The notes: a model not told the origin generated them from the sequence alone. DNA of 64,000 nt from Streptomyces sp. ERV7 (GCF_001653515.1 NZ_LYOY01000001.1:558001-622000), one strand, 5' to 3'; numbered from the stretch's first letter, positions 46,072 to 55,770 are shown. Numbers and translations are program-made.

Positions 46072-48927
46072 GTGATGTCCGTACCCGGTCTCGCCGAGCC
46101 CGCCCCGGTCCACGACCCGGTCCTGGCCGCGCTCGGCGGCCTCGGCCAGGAGGTCGACTGCACGGGGCTGCGCGGCTTCTCCCTGGAGGGGCCGCAGGTG
46201 CTGTGGCTGGTGGTGGGCGGCGCCCTCGACCTGTTCGCGGTGGACGCGGCGGCCCAGGGCCACTGGCACTTCCTCGGCCGTCTGGAGCCCGGCACACTGC
46301 TGCTCGGCCCGGTCGAGGGCCCCCAGCACACCCTCGTCGGCAGGCCGTTGCGCGAGTGTGTGCTGCGCCGGATCCCGCTGCGGGAGCTGTACCGGACCGC
46401 GTACGCGGACGCGGTGGCGTACGAAGGCGGATACGGCAGCCACTACGACACCGGGGACACGGCCCTCAGCCTCCTGGAGCACGCCTTCTCGCTCGGCGTC
46501 GGGCGCGGCCAGCGCGTGCTGTTCGAGGCTCCGCTGGACGGCCGGACGACGGTCGAGGAGCCGGTGGCCGACGACGACGTCCTGTGGCTGCCGGTCTCCC
46601 CCGGCAGCGTCCAGTACGGCGCCGCGTTCAGCGCCGAGGCGGCCGGCGACCTGCTGGTCGACGGGGCGCTGTGGCAGGGCATGGTCAACCGGCAGCACCG
46701 CCTGCTGTCCGCCCTCGACCGCTGGATCGAGCGCATGGAGCGCGCGCACGAGGACCGCACCGCGGCCGGCATCAAGGCGGGCGAGGCCGTCCGCGACGAG
46801 GCCGACCGGGCCCTGCTGACCTCCATCGGCCGCCCCGGCAAGGCCCCTTCGCGTACGGCCGGGGCGGGCGACGACGTCACGTACGCGGTGTGCTCCCTCG
46901 TCGCCCGCGCCGCCGGGATCACCCTCACGGAGCCCTCCAGGAGCGGCGCGGTCAGCGAGCGGATCGACCCCGTCGAGCAGGTGGCGGTCGCCTCCCGGAT
47001 CCGGAGCCGCCCGGTGCGGCTCGACGGGAGCTGGTGGCGCGAGAACGCGGGCCCCCTGGTGGGCCGCAGGGCGGCGAGCGGAACGCCGGTCGCCCTGCTG
47101 TGGCGGCGCGGCGGGTACGAGGCGGTGAACCCGGCGACCGGGCGGCGCACCCGGGTCGGCGAGACCAACGCCGAGGAGTTCGAGCAGCGGGCCGTCATGT
47201 TCTACCGGCCGCTGCCCGAGACACCGCTGAGCAAGTGGGGGCTGCTGCGGTTCGGGCTCCGCGGCACCCGCGCCGATCTGCGCAACCTGGTCCTGGCCGG
47301 GCTCGTCACGGTCGGGCTCGGCGCGCTGGTCCCGCTCGCCACCGGCCAGGTGCTCGGGGTGTACGTGCCCGGGGCGCAGACGAGCCTGATCGCCCAGGTG
47401 TCGCTGTCGATCATCGTCAGCGGTGTCGTCGCGGCCGCCTTCTCGCTGCTGCAGAACCTGACGCTGCTGCGGATGGAGGGGCGCATCGAGAGCACGCTCC
47501 AACCCGCCGTGTGGGACCGGCTGCTGAGGCTGCCGACGAAGTTCTTCACCGAGCGCTCCACCGGCGAGCTGGCGAGCGCGGCCATGGGCGTGAGCGCCAT
47601 CCGCCGGGTGCTGTCCGGTCTGACCCCGGTGGTGGTCCAGGCGGGCACGGTCGGCGTGGTGAACCTGGTACTGCTGCTCTGCTTCAGCGTGCCGCTCGCC
47701 CTGACGGCGCTAGGGATGCTCGCCGTGATCGCGGCGGTGTTCCTCGCGCTCGGCGTCTGGGAGCTGCGGTGGCAGCGCCGTCTGGTCGAACTCGGCAACA
47801 AGCTCAACAACCAGGCGTTCCAGACCCTGCGCGGACTGCCCAAGCTGCGGGTCGCGGCGGCGGAGAGCTTCGCGTACGGGGCGTGGGCGCGGGAGTTCGC
47901 CCGCAGCCGGGAACTCCAGCAGCGGGCGGACCGCATCAAGAACCTGACGACGGTGCTCAACGCCGTCTATCTGCCGCTGTGTTCCCTGGTGATGTTCATG
48001 CTGCTCGCGGGCCCGGCCCGGGGGTCGCTGACGGCCGGTGCCTTCCTGACCTTCAACACCGCGGTGACCATGCTGCTGACCTCGGTCACCCAGCTCACCG
48101 GGGCGTTCCTGTCGGCCGCCGCCGCGCTGCCGATGTTCGAGCAGATCAGGCCGGTGCTCGACGAGGCACCCGAGGTGCCCGGCTCCGGCAGCCGGCCGGG
48201 CGCGCTGTCCGGCGAGATCGAGGCCCGCGGCCTGTCCTTCCGCTACGGCGACGACGGCCCGCTGGTCCTGGACGAGGTGTCCCTGAAGGTGCGGCCCGGC
48301 GAGTTCGTGGCGATCGTCGGCCCCAGCGGCTGCGGCAAGTCGACCCTGCTGAGGCTGCTGATCGGCTTCGACCGGCCGGTCGCGGGGAGCGTCCTGTACG
48401 ACGGGCAGGACCTGGCGGCGCTCGACCGGGCGGCCGTGCGCCGCCAGTGCGGCGTGGTCCTCCAGCACGCGCAGCCGCTCAGCGGGTCGATCCTGGAGTG
48501 CGTCTGCGGCGCCGAGGCGTTCACCCAGGAGGAGGTGTGGGAGGCGGCCCGGATGGCGGGGCTCGCCGAGGACATCCAGCGGATGCCGATGGGCCTGCAC
48601 ACCATGATCGCCAATGGCGGCGCCGTCTCCGGCGGTCAGCGCCAGCGGCTGATGATCGCCCAGGCCCTGGTCCGGCGCCCCCGGATCCTCTTCTTCGACG
48701 AGGCGACCAGCGCGCTCGACAACGAGACCCAGCGCGTGGTCATCGAGAGCACCCGCACCCTGGACGCCACGCGTGTGGTGATCGCCCACCGGCTCTCCAC
48801 GGTGCTGGACGCGGACCGCGTGATCGTGATGTCCGAGGGCCGCGTCGTCCAGCAGGGGCCGCCCTCCGAGCTCCTGGCGGACACGGGCGGACGGCTCCAC
48901 GAGCTGGTACGGCGGCAGTTGCGGTAA
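46072..48927 (+). CDS. NHLM-type second ABC transporter with large N-terminal domain
   Basis: A 951-residue ABC protein. The first ~390 residues form a domain typical of the NHLM ABC2 subfamily, including a possible cyclic-nucleotide-binding-like start and no C39 catalytic residues. A six-helix membrane domain follows, then an ATPase with Walker A GPSGCGKST (Lys756), VSGGQRQR signature and ILFFDEATSALD. It probably forms a heterodimer with the preceding transporter. GTG at 46072 is 7 bp after AAGGAG; ATG at 46075 is an alternative. It ends 18 bp from a convergent gene. Confidence 0.92.
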   Translation: MMSVPGLAEPAPVHDPVLAALGGLGQEVDCTGLRGFSLEGPQVLWLVVGGALDLFAVDAAAQGHWHFLGRLEPGTLLLGPVEGPQHTLVGRPLRECVLRRIPLRELYRTAYADAVAYEGGYGSHYDTGDTALSLLEHAFSLGVGRGQRVLFEAPLDGRTTVEEPVADDDVLWLPVSPGSVQYGAAFSAEAAGDLLVDGALWQGMVNRQHRLLSALDRWIERMERAHEDRTAAGIKAGEAVRDEADRALLTSIGRPGKAPSRTAGAGDDVTYAVCSLVARAAGITLTEPSRSGAVSERIDPVEQVAVASRIRSRPVRLDGSWWRENAGPLVGRRAASGTPVALLWRRGGYEAVNPATGRRTRVGETNAEEFEQRAVMFYRPLPETPLSKWGLLRFGLRGTRADLRNLVLAGLVTVGLGALVPLATGQVLGVYVPGAQTSLIAQVSLSIIVSGVVAAAFSLLQNLTLLRMEGRIESTLQPAVWDRLLRLPTKFFTERSTGELASAAMGVSAIRRVLSGLTPVVVQAGTVGVVNLVLLLCFSVPLALTALGMLAVIAAVFLALGVWELRWQRRLVELGNKLNNQAFQTLRGLPKLRVAAAESFAYGAWAREFARSRELQQRADRIKNLTTVLNAVYLPLCSLVMFMLLAGPARGSLTAGAFLTFNTAVTMLLTSVTQLTGAFLSAAAALPMFEQIRPVLDEAPEVPGSGSRPGALSGEIEARGLSFRYGDDGPLVLDEVSLKVRPGEFVAIVGPSGCGKSTLLRLLIGFDRPVAGSVLYDGQDLAALDRAAVRRQCGVVLQHAQPLSGSILECVCGAEAFTQEEVWEAARMAGLAEDIQRMPMGLHTMIANGGAVSGGQRQRLMIAQALVRRPRILFFDEATSALDNETQRVVIESTRTLDATRVVIAHRLSTVLDADRVIVMSEGRVVQQGPPSELLADTGGRLHELVRRQLR

Positions 48928-48945
48928 CAGGGTGGGGAACGGTCG

Positions 48946-49422
48946 TCAGAAACTGGCCTGCACACGGACATCGGCGCGGCCGACCGACTCCAGCTCGTAC
49001 ATCGTGCAGTACAGCTTGCGGATGTACTCGATGTCGCGGTCCCGGCCGCGGGCCTCCTTGACGGGATACAGCACCGTCAGCTCGTACGAGCGCTCGCGGT
49101 TGATGTCGCCGTCCTTGTCGCGCCACTGGCCGCGGCCCTCCTGGAGGGTGAGGCCGGAGGGGAAGCGCGGGGTGACCACCTCGGCGACGAACTTCATGAA
49201 CTCCTCGTCGGTGATGGGCGGTTTGCCCTGGTGGCGGCCCGTGCCGAAGTAGAGGTGCGTGGAGATGTACGGGCTGCCGTGCCCTTCGTTGCTCTGCGCG
49301 GTCGCGGCGGCGGGAGCGGACGTCCCGTAGGCGGCCTCGGACACCGCTCCTCCGGTGGTGAAGAGGAGCGCGACCGCCACGAGGGCGGCGGCCGCGGGCG
49401 TCGAAATCCGAATGTGCAGCAT
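48946..49422 (-). CDS. Secreted DUF3574 protein
   Basis: A 158-residue exported protein. The signal peptide (MLHIRISTPAAAALVAVALLFTTGGA) is followed by a DUF3574 domain: YFGTGRHQGKPPITDEEF, the VVTPRFPSGLTLQEGRGQWR core and a Glu-Arg-rich end. No function is known for the family. It is convergent to the exporter genes, with no space for a terminator between them, and upstream of the TPR-like gene on the minus strand. Confidence 0.82.
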   Translation of the reverse strand: MLHIRISTPAAAALVAVALLFTTGGAVSEAAYGTSAPAAATAQSNEGHGSPYISTHLYFGTGRHQGKPPITDEEFMKFVAEVVTPRFPSGLTLQEGRGQWRDKDGDINRERSYELTVLYPVKEARGRDRDIEYIRKLYCTMYELESVGRADVRVQASF

Positions 49423-49508
49423 GCGGGTCCTGTCTGTCGACGGGCGGTGGGGGCGGTTCTCGGAACGGGTGGTTCACGGAACGGGGTGGTGCTCGGAACG
49501 GGCCGTTC

Positions 49509-50567
49509 TCAGGCGCGGTGGTTCCGGGGGATCAGGGGGTGCCGGCCGCCGGCGCGGGCGGGCAGCGACTCCAGCAGGAAGCCGGCCGCGTCCCTGGTGT
49601 TCGCCGGAGCGCCGGGGCTCGCGAGCAGCCGGACGGCCGTGGCGCCGAGCGTCTCGGTGGTGCGTACGGAGCCGATCCCGGCGGCCCGGGGTGCGACGTC
49701 CGCGATCAGTTGCTCCGCCTCGCGCCAGGCCCGCGCCCGTACCAGCGCCGACAGGAGCTCGGCGGTGAACAGATGGCGATAGGACGGGCCGGGCGCGGTG
49801 GCCGCCTCGTACAGCAGGGGGACGGCCCGGCTCCAGGCGCGCAGCCGGGACAGCACCCAGCCCTCGTGGCCGAGCAGTTCGGTGCGGTCGATCCACCAGG
49901 CCCACGGCGGGTCGTCCGGGGAGGCGCCGTCGAGAAACCGGCTGCGGGCGCGGGAGATCAGGGCCACGGCGTCCCGGTCGCCGCCCAGCACGGCGGTCGC
50001 GTGTGCCCGGCGTACCAGGACCAGGCTGTCCACCAGGGCGGGCAGGGGCCGGGGCCCGGCCACCCGGGAGGCGGTCTCCAGTGCGGCCCGGGGGCGGCCG
50101 GTGTGGGTCTCCAGCATGCTGTGGTTGAGCAGCGTCAGCCGGGCCGTGCCCCGGTCGCCGCAGAGCTCCGCGAGGGCGAGGGCCCGCGCGTTCATGCGGC
50201 GTGCCCGGCGGTAGTGGCCCGCGTCGAAGAGGATCCAGCCGATCACCTCGCTCAACTCGGCGAGGGCGGAGAGCAGATCGCGGTCGAGGGCGCCCAGGCG
50301 GGCGGGGTCGGCCGACAGCTGCGGCAGGCGGCGCAGCAGCTCGCGCACGGCGGGCACGGCGGCCGTGGCGCCGCGCGAGGCGTCGAGGGCGACGAGGTCC
50401 TCGACGGCGGCGAGGGCCGCGGGGATCAGGGCGGAGGGGTCCACGGGATCCAGGGTGCCGGGCTCCGCCGGGTCCGGGGTGCCCGGCCCGCCCCGGAGCG
50501 GGGTGCCCGGCTCCTCCGCGCACGCCTCCTCACGGGCCGACGGGGCCCGGGCCGTTCGCCCGGTCAT
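49509..50567 (-). CDS. Helical-repeat (TPR-like) protein of the ImmA/DUF6545 cassette
   Basis: About 352 residues, soluble, almost wholly alpha-helical, with Ala/Leu/Arg-rich helical pairs as in TPR-type regulators. The first 55 residues are Pro/Glu/Gly-rich and probably disordered. No DNA-binding domain is visible, although similar C-terminal regions occur in actinobacterial XRE regulators. The ATG overlaps the stop of the membrane-protein gene (ATGA), so the two are co-translated. Function unknown. Confidence 0.75.
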   Translation of the reverse strand: MTGRTARAPSAREEACAEEPGTPLRGGPGTPDPAEPGTLDPVDPSALIPAALAAVEDLVALDASRGATAAVPAVRELLRRLPQLSADPARLGALDRDLLSALAELSEVIGWILFDAGHYRRARRMNARALALAELCGDRGTARLTLLNHSMLETHTGRPRAALETASRVAGPRPLPALVDSLVLVRRAHATAVLGGDRDAVALISRARSRFLDGASPDDPPWAWWIDRTELLGHEGWVLSRLRAWSRAVPLLYEAATAPGPSYRHLFTAELLSALVRARAWREAEQLIADVAPRAAGIGSVRTTETLGATAVRLLASPGAPANTRDAAGFLLESLPARAGGRHPLIPRNHRA

Positions 50568-51778
50568 GAGGTGACCTGGGCCTCGGAGCGCCGGGGGCGG
50601 CCCTGGGCGAGCGCGGTGAAGGAGGAGGCCACCTCGGTCAGCCACTCCACCTCGTCGCGGAAGTCCTCGTACGGCGGCCGTGCGGGGATGTCGGACGCGT
50701 CGGCCTGCTCGGCCCGCTCCTCGGGCGGACGGCTCAGGACGGCCCGCACCTGGAGCGCCTCGCCCATCGGGGAGGTGGGGTCCTCGGGCAGGTCGAGGGA
50801 GCGGGCCTCGCGGGCGAAGTCCGCGAGGGAGAGCGAGGTGCGCAGGGTCAGCTGGCCGTCGCGGATCTCGATGACGCGCCGGTAGAGGCTGTAGTGGGGG
50901 TCGCGGGGCGGGATGAGGTCGCGCGGCCAGGACCGGGGCGGGTCGAGCGCGATGTCCGGAGAGGCCTGGTACAGCGCCCACCACAGCGGCCTCAGCCGCA
51001 GATACGAACGGTAGCTGCGCAGCCAGCCGAACGCGCGGGTGATGTGGATCCCCCACGACGGGATGGTCCAGCCGGTGATCTGGAGCAGGGCGCCGACACT
51101 GCCGCACGACCACTGCACGGGATCGAGGGCGGAGCCGTCGAAGTGCAGCCGGGTTCCGGCGATCTGGATGCTGCGCGTGACGCAGTAGACCAGGATCAGA
51201 CTCGCGCCGAGCGTCACCGTCCGCATACCGACCTTGAGCCATTGCCGGTTGGCCATCTTGGTGAACCGCAGCGAAAGCCGTACGGTCTCGAATTGACCGA
51301 TGGCGCAAATCACCAGATAGAACGACATGTACAGCGCGTATTCACCGTGCTGAATACTGAGCAGGATCGTCGAGGTGGCCGTTTTGGACTTTGTCACGGG
51401 GCCGACGGCGATGGACGCGGCCACCAGCACACAGAGCGCGGCCCCGAAGAACAGCACGCGGCGCCGGGCCCTGAGCCGGGCCTCCTCGGGCGGACACGAC
51501 CAGTACACCAGGACGACCTGCTGCGCCGCGGTGAGCACGACCACCGCCACCTGCACGATGAGCGAGGTGACGTTGGGGCGTCCGAAGAGGGCCGAGATGT
51601 GCACCCGCAGGGCGTCCAGATCGACCAGGAAGCTGATGCCGGAGCAGAGGAAATAGGTGCAGAGCGCCCACAGGGCGATGTCGTGCTTTCTGCGCAGCAG
51701 ATCCGGCAGCCGGTACGCGAACGCCGCGAGGCCGCCGATGGCGCAGGCCCACGCCAGAAATCCATAGACAGTGTTCAT
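50564..51778 (-). CDS. DUF6545/MAB_1171c-like membrane protein
   Basis: A 404-residue protein with about seven membrane helices over the first 250 residues and a soluble C-terminal domain of roughly 150 residues. It resembles the MAB_1171c family of putative transporters in actinobacteria (DUF6545 region at the C-terminus). Substrate and role are unknown. It is 10 bp downstream of the ImmA/IrrE-type gene and overlaps the TPR-like gene, forming a three-gene unit. Confidence 0.8.
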   Translation of the reverse strand: MNTVYGFLAWACAIGGLAAFAYRLPDLLRRKHDIALWALCTYFLCSGISFLVDLDALRVHISALFGRPNVTSLIVQVAVVVLTAAQQVVLVYWSCPPEEARLRARRRVLFFGAALCVLVAASIAVGPVTKSKTATSTILLSIQHGEYALYMSFYLVICAIGQFETVRLSLRFTKMANRQWLKVGMRTVTLGASLILVYCVTRSIQIAGTRLHFDGSALDPVQWSCGSVGALLQITGWTIPSWGIHITRAFGWLRSYRSYLRLRPLWWALYQASPDIALDPPRSWPRDLIPPRDPHYSLYRRVIEIRDGQLTLRTSLSLADFAREARSLDLPEDPTSPMGEALQVRAVLSRPPEERAEQADASDIPARPPYEDFRDEVEWLTEVASSFTALAQGRPRRSEAQVTS

Positions 51779-51788
51779 CTGTTGTCAT

Positions 51789-52361
51789 TCATCCGTTGTC
51801 CGGCTTCCCCACACCGTTCTCGATACGGGCGACGACCTCCGCGGCCTCCTCCGGGACGCCCCAGGCGGGTTCGAGCCATCGCTTGGTGGCCCTGGCCAGG
51901 ATCAACGAGGCCATCGTCTCGGCCTCCTGCTCCTCGTCGTCGCTGTAGCGCGAGCGCATCAGCATGCTCTGGACGACCCCGGGTTCGACGTCCGCGAACA
52001 GCTGTCCCGCCTCACTGCGGTCGAAATTCACCGAGCCACGATGCTGGAAGGCGATATGCGCCAGCTCATGGGCGATGATGTGTTCCTTGTGTGACTGCGA
52101 TGCGGCCTTCTCGTAGGCGATGACGTCGAAGTCGTCCATTTTCAGCCAAAGACCGAAGAGATGGCGCTCGGGGAACGGCATCGGAATCAGATGGATCGGC
52201 CGCCGGTTCTGCACGCTGAGATAGCGGTGCAGTTCCTCGATGCCGCAGCCGTGCTCCATGCCCCACTCCGCGAGCAGCGCCTCACAGGTATGACGGACCT
52301 TTTTGAGGCGGCGCCTGCGCCGACGGTCCTCCGGTGACGGTAACGCTGAGTCAGGCAGCAC
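51789..52361 (-). CDS. ImmA/IrrE-family metallo-endopeptidase
   Basis: A 190-residue protein with the zinc-peptidase motif HELAH in IIAHELAHIAFQH, typical of the ImmA/IrrE (DUF955) family. Such proteins cleave XRE repressors to induce stress or mobile-element genes. The N-terminus is very basic (RRRRRRLKK). No XRE gene lies next to it, so its substrate may be encoded elsewhere. It leads the three-gene cassette running to 49509. Confidence 0.87.
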   Translation of the reverse strand: MLPDSALPSPEDRRRRRRLKKVRHTCEALLAEWGMEHGCGIEELHRYLSVQNRRPIHLIPMPFPERHLFGLWLKMDDFDVIAYEKAASQSHKEHIIAHELAHIAFQHRGSVNFDRSEAGQLFADVEPGVVQSMLMRSRYSDDEEQEAETMASLILARATKRWLEPAWGVPEEAAEVVARIENGVGKPDNG

Positions 52362-52442
52362 GGAATTGACCTCACTGATTCAACGAGCCCGTGATTCAGG
52401 GCCCCTGATCCCCGCGGACAATGCGGCCATGATGCCATACGC

Positions 52443-53630
52443 TCAACTGGCGAAAGATTGACGTGAGTTCCATTCGGCCCGGTGGGACAGAATCGTGCCG
52501 GTGCCCCTTTCGTCCGGGTCATGGTGAATGGGTGTACGTGAGCCCGTGAGCGGAACTCCCGTCCCTCCGCGCCGCGCGGCGACGATCTCGGCCGCGATGG
52601 AGAGCGCGGTCTCCTCGGGCGTACGGGCACCGAGGTCGAGGCCGATCGGCGAGTGCAGCCGGGCCCGTTCGTGCTCGGTGAGGCCGATCTCGCGCAGTCG
52701 GCGGTCGCGGTCCTCGTGGGTGCGGCGCGAGCCCATCGCGCCGACGAAGGCGACGGGCAGCCGCAGGGCCGTCTCCAGCAGGGGGATGTCGAACTTGGCG
52801 TCGTGGGTCAGCACGCACAGCACCGTGCGCCCGTCGGTCTCCGTCCCCCGCAGATACCGGTGCGGCCAGTCGACCACGACCTCGTCCGCCTCCGGGAAGC
52901 GCTCCCGGGTGGCGAAGACGGGGCGCGCGTCGCAGACGGTCACGCGGTAGCCGAGGAACGTGCCCGTACGGACCAGGGCCGCCGCGAAGTCCACGGCGCC
53001 GAAGACGATCATGCGGGGTGGCGGCACGCTCGACTCCACGAACACGGTCGGCCCGTCCGTCCCGCAGCGCTCCCCGCTCTCCGTCAGGACGAACTCCCCG
53101 GTGCGCCCCGCGTCCAGCAGGGCGCGGGCCTCGGCCGCCGCCGCCCGGTCGAGGCCGGGAAGCCCGCCGAGGCCGCCTTCGTACGAACCGTCGGGGTGGA
53201 CGAGCAGCGCCCGGCCCAGCCGTCCGGGCGTACCCGCGACCACCCGGGCCAGGGCGGTGGCCCCGCCCCGGGCGGCGGCCGCGAGCGCCGCCGCGACCAC
53301 CGCCCGGTCCGGCGCGTCCGCACGCACCGGTGCGACCAGCACCTCGACGACCCCGCCACAGGTCAGCCCGACCGCGAAGGCGTCCTCGTCGCTGTAGCCG
53401 AAGCGCTCACGCACCGCCTCGCCATCCTGGAGCGCCTGGACGCAGAGGTCGTAGACCGCCGCCTCCACACAGCCGCCCGAGACCGAGCCGACGGCGGTGC
53501 CGTCGCCGTCCACGGCGAGCGCGGCACCCGGGCCGCGCGGCGCGCTGCCGCCCACGGCCACCACGGTGGCCACGGCGAAGTCGCGGCCCTCCCGCGCCCA
53601 CCGGTCCAGCTCCTCGGCGATGTCAAGCAC
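52443..53630 (-). CDS. XdhC-family molybdenum cofactor insertion/maturation factor
   Basis: A 395-residue XdhC/CoxI protein. An N-terminal XdhC region (GSVSGGCVEAAVYDL, with the conserved Cys) is followed by a Rossmann-like domain (MIVFGAVDFAAALVRTG, then AFVGAMGSRRTHEDR). XdhC proteins bind sulfurated Moco and load it into molybdenum hydroxylases. The GTG at 53630 overlaps the end of the Mo-subunit gene by 8 bp, giving a four-gene operon. Confidence 0.92.
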   Translation of the reverse strand: MLDIAEELDRWAREGRDFAVATVVAVGGSAPRGPGAALAVDGDGTAVGSVSGGCVEAAVYDLCVQALQDGEAVRERFGYSDEDAFAVGLTCGGVVEVLVAPVRADAPDRAVVAAALAAAARGGATALARVVAGTPGRLGRALLVHPDGSYEGGLGGLPGLDRAAAAEARALLDAGRTGEFVLTESGERCGTDGPTVFVESSVPPPRMIVFGAVDFAAALVRTGTFLGYRVTVCDARPVFATRERFPEADEVVVDWPHRYLRGTETDGRTVLCVLTHDAKFDIPLLETALRLPVAFVGAMGSRRTHEDRDRRLREIGLTEHERARLHSPIGLDLGARTPEETALSIAAEIVAARRGGTGVPLTGSRTPIHHDPDERGTGTILSHRAEWNSRQSFAS

Positions 53631-55770
53631 GACGGCTCCCGTCCGGCCCGGTCCCGGTCCCGGCCAGCAGGACGCGGTCGGGGCGGATCGGGAGATCGCG
53701 GTGGCGGACGCCGGTCGCGTGCCAGACCGCGTTGGCGACGGCCGCCGCGGCCCCCACGATCCCGATCTCCCCGATGCCCTTGATCCCGACCGGGTCGGAC
53801 TCGTCCGGGTCGTCCACCCAGCCCGCCTCGATCCGCGGCACATCGGCGTGCGCGGCGAAGTGGTAGCCCGCGAGGTCCGGCCCGACATGGGCGCCCGAGG
53901 CCCGGTCGCGGACCGCCTCCTCGTGCAGCGCCATGGAGATGCCCCAGGTCATCCCGCCGATGAACTGGCTGCGTGCGGTGAGCGGGTTGACGATCCGGCC
54001 CGCCGCGAAGATGCCGAGCATCCGCCGCACCCGGACCTCGCCGCTGGCGGGGTCCACGGCGACCTCCGCGAACTGCGCCCCGTACGAGTGCCGTTCCTTC
54101 TCCGGCAGCGCGGCGATCGCGGCGGAGGTGTCCGACCGCGCCGTGACGCCCTCGGGCGGGATCTCGCCGCCGAGCGCCAACTGTTCGCGCAGCGCGGCCG
54201 CGGCGGCCATGATCGCCCAGGCCCAGGAGCGGGTGCCCGTCGAGCCGCCGGCGATCATCGCGGGCCCGAAGTCGCTGTCCCCGATCCGCACCCGGACGCG
54301 GCCGGACTCGACCTCCAGGGCGTCCGCCGCGATCAGCGCCAGCGCGGTGCGCGCGCCCGTCCCGATGTCGGCCGCGGAGATCCGTACGGTGAACGTGCCG
54401 TCCGCCTCGGCCGTCACGGCCGCGGTCGAGGGCATGGCTCCCGCCGGGAAGGTGGCCGCCGCCGTGCCGGTGCCGAGGAGCCAGCGCCCTTCGCGGCGCA
54501 CTCCCGGACGCGGGTCGCGCTCCGCCCAGCCGAACCGGCGGGCGCCCTCCGCGAAGCAGGCGAGCAGACCGCGGCCGGCGAACGGCAGCCCGGAGACCGG
54601 CCCGGCGGTGGGTTCGTTGCGGGCCCGCAGCGCGATCGGGTCGATGCCGCACCGCTCGGCGAGCTCGTCGAGCGCGGACTCCACGGCGAACGAGCCGGGG
54701 GCCTCGCCGGGCGCGCGCATCCAGGTCGGGGTGGGCACGTCGAGCCGGACGAGCCGGTTGGCGGTGCGGTGCGCGTCGGCGTCGTACATCACCCGGCCGA
54801 ACCCGGCGCTTGCCTCGACGAACTCATGGACGGTCGAGGTGGCGTTCTGGGCCTCGTGCCCGAAGGCGCGCAGCCGTCCGTCGGCGTCGGCGCCGAGCCT
54901 GACCCGGTGGGCGGTGGGGCTGCGGTAGCCGATCAGCGAGAACATCTGACGGCGGGTCAGGACGACGCGGACCGGGCGGTGGAGCACGGTCGCCGCCATC
55001 GCGGCGGCCACCTGGTGGGGGCGCACGCCCTTGGAGCCGAAGCCGCCGCCGACGTGCTCGGACAGTACGCGTACGGAAGCCGGGTCGAGGGAGAAGAGTT
55101 TGGCGAGCTCGTCGGCCACCCACTTGCTGCCCTGGTTGGAGTCGTGGACCTCCAGGCGGCCGCCGTCCCAGCGGACCGTCGCCGCGTGCGGCTCCATCGG
55201 GTGGTGGTGTTCTTCGGGCGTGCTGTAGCGCGCGTCCACCACGACGGCGGACGCGGCGAGTTCGCGCTCCAGGTCCCCCTTGTCCGTCTCCATGGTCTCG
55301 CGCGGCTCCGGGGTGTACGTACCGTCCCGGTCCGGGGAGAACTCGACGTCGTGCGGCTCCGTCTCGTACCGCACGACCAGCGCCTCGGCGGCCTCCCTCG
55401 CCTGCTCGGAGGTCTCGGCGACGACCAGCGCCACCGGCCAGCCCGCGCACGGCACCCGGTCGTTCTGGAAGAGCCCGACGATCGGGTCGGGCCGCCCCAG
55501 CAGGCCCACATAGCCGGCATCCACGCGCGGGGCGTTGCCGTGGTGCAGCACGGCGAGGACGCCCGGCATGGCGAGGACCGGGGCGCTCTCCACCGAGCGG
55601 ACGCTGCCGCGCGCCACGGTGGACACCACGAGCCAGCCGTGGGCGAGGTCGGCGAAGGGGATCTCCCCGGCGTAGCGGGCCGCCCCGGTGACCTTGTCGC
55701 GGCCCTCCAGACGGGTGTGGGCGGTGCCCACCGCGCCGGTGAGCCGGGTGGGTCCGGTGGTCGTGGTCAT
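53623..55770 (-). CDS. Molybdenum hydroxylase large subunit (PaoC/YagR-like)
   Basis: A 715-residue molybdopterin-binding subunit of the xanthine dehydrogenase/aldehyde oxidoreductase family. The motif EHVGGGFGSKGV binds the cofactor region, and the C-terminal KGIGEIGIVGAAAAVANAV contains the catalytic-Glu region GIGE. Together with the next two subunits it matches the E. coli periplasmic aldehyde oxidoreductase PaoABC layout. I see no twin-arginine signal on the 2Fe-2S subunit, so the enzyme is probably cytoplasmic. Substrate is unknown; aromatic aldehydes or purines are possible. Confidence 0.92.
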   Translation of the reverse strand: MTTTTGPTRLTGAVGTAHTRLEGRDKVTGAARYAGEIPFADLAHGWLVVSTVARGSVRSVESAPVLAMPGVLAVLHHGNAPRVDAGYVGLLGRPDPIVGLFQNDRVPCAGWPVALVVAETSEQAREAAEALVVRYETEPHDVEFSPDRDGTYTPEPRETMETDKGDLERELAASAVVVDARYSTPEEHHHPMEPHAATVRWDGGRLEVHDSNQGSKWVADELAKLFSLDPASVRVLSEHVGGGFGSKGVRPHQVAAAMAATVLHRPVRVVLTRRQMFSLIGYRSPTAHRVRLGADADGRLRAFGHEAQNATSTVHEFVEASAGFGRVMYDADAHRTANRLVRLDVPTPTWMRAPGEAPGSFAVESALDELAERCGIDPIALRARNEPTAGPVSGLPFAGRGLLACFAEGARRFGWAERDPRPGVRREGRWLLGTGTAAATFPAGAMPSTAAVTAEADGTFTVRISAADIGTGARTALALIAADALEVESGRVRVRIGDSDFGPAMIAGGSTGTRSWAWAIMAAAAALREQLALGGEIPPEGVTARSDTSAAIAALPEKERHSYGAQFAEVAVDPASGEVRVRRMLGIFAAGRIVNPLTARSQFIGGMTWGISMALHEEAVRDRASGAHVGPDLAGYHFAAHADVPRIEAGWVDDPDESDPVGIKGIGEIGIVGAAAAVANAVWHATGVRHRDLPIRPDRVLLAGTGTGPDGSRRA

